From positions 36,075,232 to 36,139,231 of the forward strand of contig CM070599.1 in assembly GCA_036346395.1 (NCBI GenBank): DNA of 64,000 bases, written 5' to 3'. A model generated the notes under the pieces. The model was not told where the DNA came from, made no database searches, and saw nothing but the letters and a program-made list of their open reading frames with translations. Positions 54,801 through 64,000 of this stretch are shown one piece after another (position 1 is the stretch's first letter; each line of letters begins with the position of its first letter). A program made the translations under genes and the position numbers. Source of the stretch: Hsuehochloa calcarea. Taxonomy: Eukaryota; Streptophyta; Magnoliopsida; Poales; Poaceae.

Positions 54801-57800
54801 CGATAGCGAGTCGGATCGTAAAGAGGCTCACCATCGAGGGTCGGAGGTGAACATTGAGCTCCATAGGAGTCTCAACAGACGTCGTCGGTGAGAGGCGCGA
54901 TCAAGAAGATCTGAATATACTTCTCTTGGGACATAAAGAAACCATCAGAGTGGAAGTAACCTCAATCCCAAGGAAGTAACGAAGAGGACCAAGATCCGAC
55001 ATAAGGGCGCTCACTAAGACGAGCCTTGACAAAGGCAATGTACTCGAGTCATCTCCGTAATTATCATATCATCAACATACAGAAGAAGAAGAGTCCGACC
55101 ACGAGACGAAGTGTGGACAAAGAGCGCAGGATCATGATCACTTGCTGAAAAGCCAGCAGCAGTGACCACAGAGGAGAAGCGCTCAAACCAGGCACGAGGG
55201 GCTTGCTTAAGGCCATAGAGAGAGCGGCGAAGGCTACATGCGGACCATGCCCTCGAGGCAGAATACCCGGTGGCGGATGCATGTAGACCTCCTCACGCAA
55301 CTCGCCATTAAGAAAGGCATTCTTGACATCAAGCTGAGAAACAGACCAGTGGCGAACAGACGCCACCGAAAGAAGAGTGCGGACAGTGGTCATATGGGCC
55401 ACGGAAGCAAAAGTTTCGTCGTAGTCACGACCATGCTCCTGTTGGAAGCCACGAGCAACAAGACGCGCCTTATAGCGCTCAAGAGAGCCATCAGAGCGAG
55501 TCTTAATCTTATAGACCCACTTACATGTGATGGGACGAGTGAGATGGAAAAGGAACAAGATCCCAAATACCGATGCGCTCGAGGCGCAATCTCCTCGGCC
55601 ATGGCATCTTGCCACTCGGGATGAGTAACAACATCCGGTAGGAGGCGAGCTCACAGTAGCTGCGCCAAACAAAGGCAAAGCAGGCGGGGCGAATCGATGG
55701 CGATCGCGGAGGCGTAGCGAGGAGAAGACGGCCCATTAGGGGAAGATGAAGCATCAGAAGAAGATGAAACATCAGGAGAAGTGGGCTCATCTAGAAGATC
55801 CTCAATCTGAGGTCGACGAGTGTAGACGAGTGTAGTGGGGAGCACGAGGAGCCGCAGGAGACGGCAAGCGGCGGCGATAATGGCGGAGAGGCCACGGGAG
55901 AAATATGTGGAGACGAGATAGGTGTATCCGGAAAGGTAAAAAAACAGAGACTCCACAGAGGAAGCCGAAGGAGAGCAGGACGAGGGTAGAAGGGGCGAGA
56001 CTCGTCGAAAGTCACATCCCAGAAATCCGCATCCGTCGACCAACAGGATCCCAAAGACCGATAGCCCTTGTGCTCGTGATCGTATCCCGAAAGACACACT
56101 CAATAGGCGAGCGATCGGTTTGGTGCGTTCTCGGCGAGGAGAAGCGTAGCAAACGCAGCCAAATGAGCGAAGGCGAGTAGTCGGGAAGGAGACCACGAGA
56201 CGCTCAACGAGGATTGCGCCTGAAGAGCGTAAGAAAATTTGGATGTTGACAAGATAGGTGGCGATGGAAATAGCCTCGGTCCAAAAGTGAGGTGGAATAG
56301 GCGGCAATCATCGCGCACGAGCCGACTCAAGGAGGTGGCGATGCTTGCGCTCAAGCAACACCATTACGAGCATGAGCACCGGGACAAAAGAGGCGGCGAG
56401 AGTGCCCCGCCACAAAAAGCTGCGCAGTGATGAGAGAGGTACTCGCCGGTAGTGAGTCGCACGAAAAACACGAATAGGAGTGGAAGGCGTATGCGAACCA
56501 TAGTGGCAAACTGTTTATAGATAGACAAGACCTCACTACGAAGACATGAAATATATCCAAGTGTGGCGAGAGAAATCATCTATAAATATGATATAGTATC
56601 GATGACCCCCTTTCGAAACAAAGGGGCGGACCCCAAACATCTGAATGAACAAGATCAAATGGACGTTGAGACACTGACTCATTATGAGGATAAGGAAGCT
56701 GAATCTATTTGCCTAACTTACAACCCTGACAATGTAAAGATACGTCTCCTGAGACAGATCCCAGAAGACCACGACAAACTAAAGATGACAGACGAGATCC
56801 ACACAGATGACCAAGGCGGTGATGCCACTGCTGGAAAGAGCTGGTAGATGGAGTGGCAGAAGCGGAGAGACTGGCAGAGACGGTGGCAGCGGAAGGAAGG
56901 TGAAGCCAGTCAAGCTCCCAAAGACATTTGTGAGTCAAGGCGAGGGCCGAACCAACCGAGCTCCGTGTGGCGGTCTGAACACAACAAGAGTCGAGTCGAG
57001 AATGACTCGACAACCAAGATCGATGTCATCCCGTGAGAAAGAAGCTGCATGGTAAGGCGAGGAACATGAGCAACAGAGGGAACATGAAAAGATGAGTTGC
57101 TAAGAGGTCCTCGACCAGAGACAGAAAGAGAGGTACCATCAGCAGTAAGAACACTGAAAGGAGATTCAAGAGGTGTAATGAAGGACATAGTAGAAGAATC
57201 AGGAGTCATGTGAAAAGATGCTCGTAATCAAGAATCCACGGGAGGTCTTTGGGTGTGGAGGTGGTGGTTTTGCGATGCAAGAGTCGATGAGCGAGCCGTG
57301 AGAACTGTCGAAGGAGAACCTGAGGTAGCAAGCAGGCGTCGAAGTCTGGCTATCTCCTGCTCAATGAGAGAAACTGCTGAAGGAGTTGATGCAGACGTCA
57401 ATGTAGAAGCACCAGTGCCGGTGCTAGTAGAAGAACGACGTAAAAGATACCGCTGCTTCTTATAGCACTGTAACTCAATGTGGCCGACCTTGTCGCAATA
57501 GGGAGCGACCAACGCCGGATGGGCGACCACCACCACCGTGGCGACCGGCCGGAGGTAGTGTCAAGCGTGGAGTAGCACCACGCAGCGAACGAAAACCATC
57601 GGTGGCGGCGTTAGACGCGGCGACCAAGGCAACGGAACAGCTAACGGTATATTGGGCGGTCACGTGGTTAGATCGATGTTTTTTTTGACGACGCTGTTTG
57701 GCGTCTGTTCCTTTTAAAGGAAAAACGGCCCACGAGTTGGCCCAAAAAAGACCGAGCGAGAGAGGGGGGCTAGGGTTCCCCTCCCTGTGGGCGGCGACAA

Positions 57801-60388
57801 GGTGGTGGCTGCCAGGCGGCGGTCTTCCCGGCGGCGGCGGCGGCTGATCCGGTTGTCCGAGGAGCGGCCGATGCAGGAAGAATGGCCGGGCCGAGAAGGC
57901 GGTGAGGAGCGGCGGCGAGATCCTTGTCGCCAATTACTACGAGGAGCGGCGGCCCCTGCAGCAGCGAGCCGAGCCGAGAGGCGGCCGAGGAGCGGCGGCA
58001 AGGCCCTTGCGGTGACAGACCTCCCGGCAAGAACGGCCTTCATGGTCTGGCGGCGCCCGGCGTAGCCGAGGAGCGGCCGGTCTGGTTGTCCCGAGGAGCG
58101 GCGGCGGCCCTTGCAGCGGCGAGCCGGAGCCGGAGAGGCAGCCGAGGAGCGGCGGCAAGGACCTTGCGAGGACGGCCTCCCGGCGCAATACACCTTCACG
58201 ACGAGCCGGCGACGAGATCGGCAGATCTCGCGATGGCGATGTCGGGGGGCGGCGGTCGTCAGCGAGGCCGGCGGCAAGCGCGGGCTCTGGCGCCGGGCTC
58301 TGGCGGCGCGCCGAGCAGCGAGGCGGAGCGAGGCTCGAGGCGGAGCGAGGCTCGGCGGGTCGTGGTATGGCGAGCTCACGGCGGCGGCAGTGGGTGCGGA
58401 GGAGCTCCCCTGTCGCGTCGGGCGAGAGGCGGAGGGAGGCGTCGGGGATGAGATGATGCCGACGAAGCGACGAGACGAAGTTGCACGAGCGAGAGGAAAG
58501 CCGGCGGCAGCGACTAGAGGTAACCCTAATGCTCTGATACCATGTTGGAATAGCAACTTGTATTATCAGGGGCCAATTGGCCAGTATATATACACAATAC
58601 ATGTTACAGATAAGGAAACCAAATCAAATCTAGAGTCCTACTCTAACACAAATATATCTCTAACTATATCTCTAACAAGAACTACTTATTATGTTTACTA
58701 GTATCATATAAACTAATAATTTATTTACAGATAAGTTTTAGCATTTCATCATCTGAAAGAGTATTGTAGCATACCCTAAGGGATTTAGAGTCTGTTGTCG
58801 GTTAGTTTCTGTAAGGGTGATGTATATCTTTACAATTTTCTGCAAATGGGGGGGCATTACTCAACAAGTTTATGGAAGGAAAACAACGTAAATTGATTCT
58901 TGTACAGGTCAACAGTTTTGGAACATAACGCATATCAGGATGTATTTCAGTTGTGTAGTCAACAGGGCAATAGCCAAAAGAATTTAATCTTCACCCTTAC
59001 TGGGTAGATGTCAACCTAGCGTTTTGTTTCAATATGGTAGCACGTCTTCACAGGAAGATAAACGTAGGTTCATGCCGCATGCCGTTTTCAGATTGTGACT
59101 GCTAAGGGGAGCCTCAGTTGTCTAGAAGCAAAATATCACTGTCATCAACAATAGCTCGCAGAAATCAATTGACCACTCACAAGTATCTGTTGCATTATCA
59201 AAGCTTAACCAGTATGTTAAATAGTACAGGTAGTAGAAAATATAGAGCTCTAAAAAAAAGCACAAAAAATATAATAATCAACAATTACCGGTACTTCTGA
59301 ATTCTATTACTTCCAAGCATGTCCCTCTTCATCATGGACTATGTCTTCCGCGTTGTTTTCTTCATTGGCTCCATTTTATTAACATATTGCTACAGTTACT
59401 GGAGGAATTTTCTTGGGGAATGTTTCAACAAGTACCCAAAAAAAATAGATATCAACAATTACCGGTACGTCTGAATTCTACTACTTCCAAGCATGTCCCT
59501 CTTCATCATGGACTATGCCTTTCACATTGTTTTCTTCATTGGCTCCATTTTATTAACAGATTGCTACACTCCTGAGGAATTTTCTTAGGGACTGTTTCAA
59601 CTTAGAACCAAGAAAACAAAAGGATTGTGCACAATATGAAAGACCAGAAGCAACATCAGAATTTGAGGTTCATACTGCGAATGAATTAACTTTGGTATGA
59701 TACATTCTCTGGTTCACATATTACCAAAAGCAAATAAAGGGGATAACTTAATCACTTGTAAGCTGAATCACCATCAGAACAAAAAAAGCACATGGCAAGA
59801 AACGTTGAGAACTATGGAACTGATCGATAGGATGGCGCAAGAATTACTTTATTGACAGAGATGATCTAATAAACGGTACGACTGGTAGGGCTTACCACTG
59901 AAGGAGATGCCGTAGGCGGCGACGACGCAGGTCTGGATGACAGTGTTCTCCTGCCTCGTGAACGGCTGCCGGAGGAGGCCCATCCTCTCGATGGCGGCCG
60001 TCCAGAGGCGGACGAAGAAGAAGCTGAGGAGCCCCGCGGAGACGTTGAGCGAGGGGATGATGCCTGTGGTGAGGTTGAGCTTCATGACGATGACGCTTAA
60101 CATGGCGGCCAGGAAGAAGCTCACAGCGAAGGCGCGCACCGTGAGCTGCTCCCGCCACGACGGCACGCGCTGGTCCGCGAACGCCCGCTCCACGGACGCA
60201 GCCCCGTCGTCCTCCGCGGCGGCGCCTCCTCTCCCCTCCCCGTCGCGGGGCGGCGACCCCGCCGCACGGTCGTTGTGCTTGCCCCGCCGCCGGAGCTCGC
60301 TCGTCTCCACCATCTCCACGTCCACGGCTGCGGCGGCCGCGGCCGCGTTTGAGTCGGGGGTCTCGTGCTGCTGCATAGTTGTCGCCAT
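51891..60388 (-). CDS. YSL13: Yellow stripe-like (YSL) metal-nicotianamine transporter, OPT family
   Basis: Six exons on the minus strand: 60388-59896, 53958-53795, 53714-53617, 53534-53400, 53259-53070 and 53000-51891. All introns are GT-AG and in phase; 2190 nt, 729 aa, a normal YSL length. After an Ala-rich, acidic N-terminus come about 14 membrane helices, starting [20 protein letters not shown]. Family blocks include [16 protein letters not shown] across the first junction, [50 protein letters not shown] (368-376), [10 protein letters not shown] and the C-terminal [12 protein letters not shown] proteins are proton-coupled importers of Fe, Mn, Cu or Zn bound to nicotianamine or phytosiderophores, in the plasma or internal membranes; the substrate cannot be read from sequence. 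I chose ATG 60388 over one 47 codons upstream because that extension lacks family similarity. Intron 1 (5.9 kb) holds a copia element and the 3' UTR a Tekay element. The symbol rests on synteny with rice RR5-YSL13-YSL12; YSL12 or YSL14 is the alternative. Confidence 0.92.
54015..54149 (-). repeat. 3' LTR of the intronic copia element
   Basis: 135 bp, with GGTCAATTGACC where the partner has GGCCAATTGGCC, and TATATATACACAATAC as the likely promoter region. Confidence 0.92.
54163..57560 (-). pseudogene. Copia pol of the intronic element, frame-broken
   Basis: From right to left on the minus strand: a zinc knuckle ([14 protein letters not shown], near 57490); the protease zone (57209 on, [16 protein letters not shown]); the pre-integrase motif [20 protein letters not shown] (near 56810); integrase in fragments (56307 on, [27 protein letters not shown]); reverse transcriptase (55678-55064: [40 protein letters not shown]); and the RNase H end (54474-54163: [33 protein letters not shown]). 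The LTRs are about 97 percent alike, yet the coding region has many frame breaks. As given it is not functional. Confidence 0.85.
57790..58400. repeat. GC-rich GAGGAGCGGCGGC repeats where gag is expected
   Basis: About seven copies of GAGGAGCGGCsG occur with related spacers (AAGGCCCTTGCGG, ACCTCCCGGC) at 40 to 65 base intervals. No copia gag motif is recognisable between the primer-binding site and the zinc knuckle. The region may be a degraded gag leader or acquired DNA. Confidence 0.6.
58531..58542 (-). other. Primer-binding site of the intronic copia element
   Basis: Plus-strand GCTCTGATACCA abuts the right LTR start at 58543 with no spacer. Confidence 0.9.
58543..58677 (-). repeat. 5' LTR of the intronic copia element
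   Basis: 135 bp, the same length as its partner, with four transitions between them. Confidence 0.92.
59277..59620. repeat. Tandem duplication, 174-bp offset, in YSL intron 1
   Basis: ATCAACAATTACCGG at 59277 and 59451 starts two copies of a segment. Both contain CTTCCAAGCATGTCCCTCTT, TCATCATGGACTATG and GGCTCCATTTTATTAACA. The copies differ by several substitutions and small gaps, so the duplication is not recent. It shows no coding potential. Confidence 0.85.
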
Positions 60389-60480
60389 TGGGCCGGAGGC
60401 TGGAGCGGGGCAAGAGAACGGACGCTGCCCGTTTATTAGCTCCAGTGTCCAGCTGCACATCACAGCACACGTGAGGTGCT

Positions 60481-60744
60481 GGATATATGCGGGGGTTTTT
60501 CCACTTCGGCGAAAACGACGGGCGGTCAAGATAAAGACGACGTGGCCGGCCCGTAGGCTCGCCCGCTCGTGGTTTGACTAGTAGCGGACGTCCCGAGCCA
60601 GTCAGTTATTAAGCGTGGCATTTTTAGTGCGCTTTTCACACGGTGAACTGTCATCGATTGGATTTTGCCTGGCCGTTCCTCTCCCTGGACGTTGCCGGAG
60701 TGGTGTTTGGTTGAAGCCCTGGAGGCGGGAGCCAGTGCATGCAC
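60481..60744 (-). promoter_or_regulatory. Putative YSL promoter: TATA-like and TGCATGCA motifs
   Basis: A weak TATA-like ATATAT at 60483-60488 lies about 95 bases before the ATG. GTGCATGCAC at 60735-60744 carries the CATGC core bound by the grass iron-response factor IDEF1, and is also an RY element. Both motifs are short and common, so this is a suggestion only. Confidence 0.25.
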
Positions 60745-60851
60745 GCCTAGCCTGGTAGCTCTCGTCCATCATTAACCGGAGGTAGCCAGGCAGCCGACGA
60801 AATTTGGACGCCGGGCTGTCACTAGCGTTTATCTTCCCTCAAGTAGTTGAG

Positions 60852-61168
60852 TGTAGTGCGCGGCCGTTTGCCGCCCAAACTGCTTCCTTCCTCATTGTTT
60901 CCGTTGGAAAACTATAGGTTTAGATCAGTAGTCAGTCTATGTATGGGTACCTCATTTCAAACCTTAGAAGAGTCTGTAGACTATAAATAAGTATGCTAGC
61001 TAGTCATTATAAAATGCTCATCGCATGAGGAGCAATAAAGAGAAGCAAGAAGTTTTTTATATTTTTGTGTTCAATCTACTATTGTGTTCTTGTATTGTTT
61101 GATATGATTGTATGTTTGTCTACGATGTGATCGTTCGGACTGGACTCGCCAGCGACGGTTCCTCAACA
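60852..61168 (+). repeat. Copia LTR with TTATCAGCACGA primer site
   Basis: It begins near TGTAGTGCGCGG and ends CCTCAACA at 61168. ACTATAAATAAG near 60978 and AATAAAG near 61033 give an LTR-like layout. The following CG and TTATCAGCACGA (61171-61182) match the junction of the 13394 element. The start is less certain than the end. Confidence 0.6.
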
Positions 61169-61170
61169 CG

Positions 61171-61182
61171 TTATCAGCACGA
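61171..61182 (+). other. Primer-binding motif TTATCAGCACGA
   Basis: Same motif and placement as 13695-13706 with one base different. Confidence 0.5.
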
Positions 61183-62046
61183 TCGACTCTCCTTAGACCG
61201 AAAAGGTAACCATCGAAGCACGACGCTCATAGATCGAATCACATTTTCTAGATCGCTTTCAATTCCACAAATTTGACTTTCTATATTAGTTTCTACGGCG
61301 CAAATCCTCTCTAATCTACCGCGAGCCGACTTGAAGTCGCTGGCACAATACCGATCGGTAGATTGCATGAAAGAGAAGATGATGATTGCACTATGGATTG
61401 CAAATCCGTTCTAATCTACCGCGAGTCGACTTTAAGTCGCTGGGCGAACCGATCGGTGGATTACATGAACAGTTATCCCAATGAACAGTAAACAAACGAA
61501 AAAAGGGAGACGGTCGATGACCATGTACAACCACACCGCTGTTTGCACGAGGCACCGCCGGCCGAACTGCGTGCCTAAAGCCGCCACCGGTCCCGCCGCT
61601 GCTCCCGCACGAGCGTCGCCTCTGACGCCGACCTAAAGCCGTGTGCCATGCCCGGATGCGCCAACGGCCGCCATGCAGCTGCCAGCTCCTAGCCTTAAGC
61701 CGCGCCGTCGGCGACCACCGCCCCTGCACGGGTGGGCGGTATAGTGAAGAAAAGAAGAAAAGAGAGGGGAAGGGGGTGGGTAGTGTCGGCATCGCATGGG
61801 CGTGCCGTGCTGCTGCCAGCCTCGCTTGCCTCTGGCGACGGGCCCTGCATGGCCACGCACCACCGCTCTCGCACAACATCCGCATGGCCGCACCTCGCCG
61901 ACCTCCCGCATAGCCGCGCAACCGGCACGCCTTTATACCGCCGGGCCCGCGCTAGAAGCGCCGTCGAACGCCTCACAGGGCTCCACTCCGATCGCTGCTC
62001 CGCACGAACGTGTGGATATCGTGAGGATATGTGCACGATCTCAGGA
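61183..62046 (+). other. Copia untranslated leader
   Basis: It starts with a doubled segment (AAATC-TCTAATCTACCGCGAG-CGACTT at about 61304 and 61404) and then becomes C-rich with many short compositional frames. This parallels 13707-15139. No gag is reached before the next LTR-like sequence begins. Confidence 0.45.
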
Positions 62047-63180
62047 TGATGAGTCAATTGGCAATGGCGTCATTGGTTTGCAAATTCTCGCGTTTTCGGG
62101 TTTGCTCCAAATTTGTCGAGCATCGGCGGTCGACCGGTTGTGCGAGGCGGTCGGACCGCCCGTGGAAGCAATCCGACCGCCATGGTGACCGGTCCGGCCG
62201 CTCCTTGAAAATTGTGTTTTGGGTGGGCCAAAAATAGGTTGTGTAGGCAAGTGAGGGGTCTCTGGATGTGGTCCCATCATTTTGGAGCTCGAGTCAAAAG
62301 TTCTATTCGATTGAAATTTCGGAAGGTTTGAATTTCTCGCTTGAATTTTAGCTAAGTCCTTTGGACGGTCCGACCGTTGTTGTGGGAGCGGTCCGACAAA
62401 CATGAAATCGGTCGGACCGGCCACGTGAAGCGATCGGGCCGGCGATCCTGGAGGAAAGCCAAGTGTTGCATTGAGTTGATTTTGAGTGTGTGATTCTACG
62501 AACTTCAATGCTTTATTGATGTATATCGCATTGCGGAGGCGGCGTGGGTCAAGTTGTGAAGAACTTGTTCGAAGCGGTTTGTTTGTCTATTCTTTGTGCG
62601 GTGGCTTGCAGTCAGCGGCGTCAGCGGTGAGTGGATCGGGACTACGCTTGGAGAGCCGAGGTCGAGCGATCGGGGATCTGGGTGAGGTCGTGTGACTCAA
62701 GCATGGTGCGCGAATGGACAAGATGGATCGAACGGGTGGTTGATGCAATTTGGTTGGATCGGCGGTGTGGATATCGGTGCGAGTCTCGGGAGGTTCCGAT
62801 GGGATTCGGACAAGAGAGGCTTGGCGTCGATGAGAACCGTTGATCAACCTACACGTGGTGAAGCAGCGATTGCTTCAATAGTTATTTGTGTGGGTCCCAT
62901 GTGTAAGAGACCCAAAGGGAAACCCTAGCTCTCTAGTATAAATAGGAAGGGGTGAGGTGGAAAACCTAAGCAAGCATTCATTTAGCCCCTTCTTCCTTTT
63001 CTAGGGTTTGGAGGAGAGGAGAGGAAAACTAGGGTTTGGAGTGTGCTCCTTGTTGAGCTCTTGCCCTCCTTGGTGGAGAGGCTTTGTAAGCATCTATTGT
63101 GGATGAACAATCTTGTGATGCTTAATTGAAAGATCAATTGCTCCTTTTTAGTCGGGGAGAAGACTAAAAAAAAAGGTAAT
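62047..63180 (+). repeat. LTR sequence of the same family as 33885-34612
   Basis: TTGTGAAGAACTTGTTC (62553 onward), GGATCGGGACTA, GGGTGAGGTC and the promoter TATAAATAGGA (62937) all recur, inverted, at 34612-34240. The left part holds GGTCGGACCG-type repeats like those at 30100-30440. Exact ends and target duplication were not found. Confidence 0.6.
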
Positions 63181-64000
63181 CTCAGAACTAACTTTAAAAT
63201 TTGTGACGTGAAATTTGAAAAATTAATTTCCCCGAAATCTTTAAAAAATCTTGTGTTGCACCCGGTTGTTGTCAAGTTAACTTTCGCGATAAATAAATTC
63301 GACAGACATTAATTTTGAGATCTTTTTCCAGGAGTAAAAATAATTTCCTGATTCATGGGGCAATTTCGACTCAGAGGACAAAATTGTAGTTCCGAGGCCA
63401 ATGGTTGCATGTGCCCTTTGAATACAATTTTAATAAATATGTTAAATCACACGGTAACAAGACAGCGAGGAGCACAGGCGAAGAAATCAATAGAGTACTA
63501 AAGTGTTACAGATAGGAAAAAGTCCCATGAGAACAATAATCGAAAAAATTTTTTAAAAATCATCAATTAAAATGGATAAAGAAAATTAAAAAGTTGGCAC
63601 CCACTGGAAGGTTTAAAAAAAAATAAAAGTATATATAAACTGGGAACCTTAATTTAATATTAAAAATGGCCGATTGTAATTAACCAAGAAAAGAACAATA
63701 GGGATGATTAAATCAAATCTTTGGTTTAAAATACTAAATAGAATTCGTAAAATTGGAAAATCGTCCCAGTCTAGTAATTTTTAAATTTAAAACAGTTAAA
63801 GAAAACAAAGGAATAAATTAAAAATTTATATTTCATAAAAACCAAATAAAGATTCAAAAAAACGATGAAATGGCAAATTAGTTCGTTGTTCTAAAAAAAC
63901 CAACTTGTTTCGTTTTAAAAAAATTTCAAACCATATTTTCCCCCCTTTCTTCATTTTGTTTAAGGTTTCTTCCTCTACTTTATAAATGAAGGCCTTAGTA
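63181..64000. other. AT-rich DNA to window edge, no gene seen
   Basis: Composition is strongly A-rich with no persistent reading frame, and no domain or RNA gene is recognisable. It may be the internal start of the element whose LTR ends near 63180, but no primer-binding site is evident. Confidence 0.4.

Larger units (their letters stand above)
54015..58677 (-). mobile_element. Complete Ty1/copia element in YSL intron 1, AGAAC target duplication
   Basis: 135-bp LTRs at 54015-54149 and 58543-58677 both start TGTTGGAATAGCAACTTG and end CTCTAACA on the plus strand. AGAAC flanks the element (54010-54014 and 58678-58682). On the minus strand a polypurine tract (rich in G, just right of 54149) and a primer-binding site next to the right LTR set the orientation, so it lies in the same direction as the YSL gene. 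The LTRs differ at four positions, all transitions. Removing it would shrink YSL intron 1 to about 1.27 kb. Confidence 0.93.

Noticed and set aside
57714..58701. Overlapping frames of 175-280 codons on both strands
   Set aside because: They come from GAGGAGCGGCGGC repeats inside the intronic copia element. No family motif and no single favoured frame.
60389..60529. 47-codon upstream in-frame extension of the YSL protein
   Set aside because: It has no similarity to YSL N-termini that I know and would overlap the likely promoter and 5' UTR. The ATG at 60388 is preferred.

Overview
This is a plant nuclear window, almost certainly from a grass (Poaceae). It has short phase-consistent GT-AG introns, two recognisable plant genes and a dense nest of Ty1/copia, Ty3/gypsy and hAT elements. 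Only two host genes can be supported. The first is a plus-strand cytokinin type-A response regulator (five exons, 12170-12982, 133 aa). The second is a minus-strand YSL metal-nicotianamine transporter (six exons, 60388 down to 51891, 729 aa). They converge tail to tail across about 38.9 kb that is nearly all transposon. From memory of rice locus numbers, OsRR5 lies next to OsYSL13 and OsYSL12 on chromosome 4, so I read the window as the expanded counterpart of that locus. The symbols RR5 and YSL13 rest on that synteny plus protein family, not on a search. Layout from left to right: a Ty1/copia LTR with primer-binding site and broken gag (about 420-2775); a 4.0 kb hAT transposon with a decayed Ac-like transposase (3309-7320); small hairpins and hAT scraps (7.7-9.1 kb); a minus-strand copia gag remnant (9150-10154); the response regulator; a 7.2 kb copia element with ACAAG target duplications about 400 bp past the response-regulator stop (13394-20597); a chromovirus remnant (21588-24520); an LTR scrap and a long AT microsatellite (24.6-25.3 kb); an unusual AT-rich segment holding a viroplasmin-like reading frame (26971-27799, minus) and an unassigned coding-like stretch (25752-26111); a 2.67 kb LTR-type insertion with GGGGA duplications (28611-31284) inside a tandem-repeat region; a minus-strand Tat-clade gypsy element with two RNase H domains (31990-38937), itself interrupted by an LTR-like insert; hAT and LTR scraps (39.0-39.9 kb); an 11.3 kb Tekay-type chromovirus with GATGT duplications (40538-51834) that ends 57 bases past the YSL stop codon; the YSL gene, whose 5.9 kb first intron holds a complete 4.7 kb copia element (54015-58677, AGAAC duplications); then copia and LTR fragments and AT-rich DNA to the right edge. 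No new defence or enzymatic system is visible. The observations most worth checking are these: small differences between paired repeats fall mainly at CAG/CTG/CCWGG sites, which suggests consensus errors rather than mutation; the Tekay element sits inside the probable YSL 3' UTR; and a viroplasmin-like frame lies close to a long AT microsatellite. None of the transposon reading frames is intact as given.
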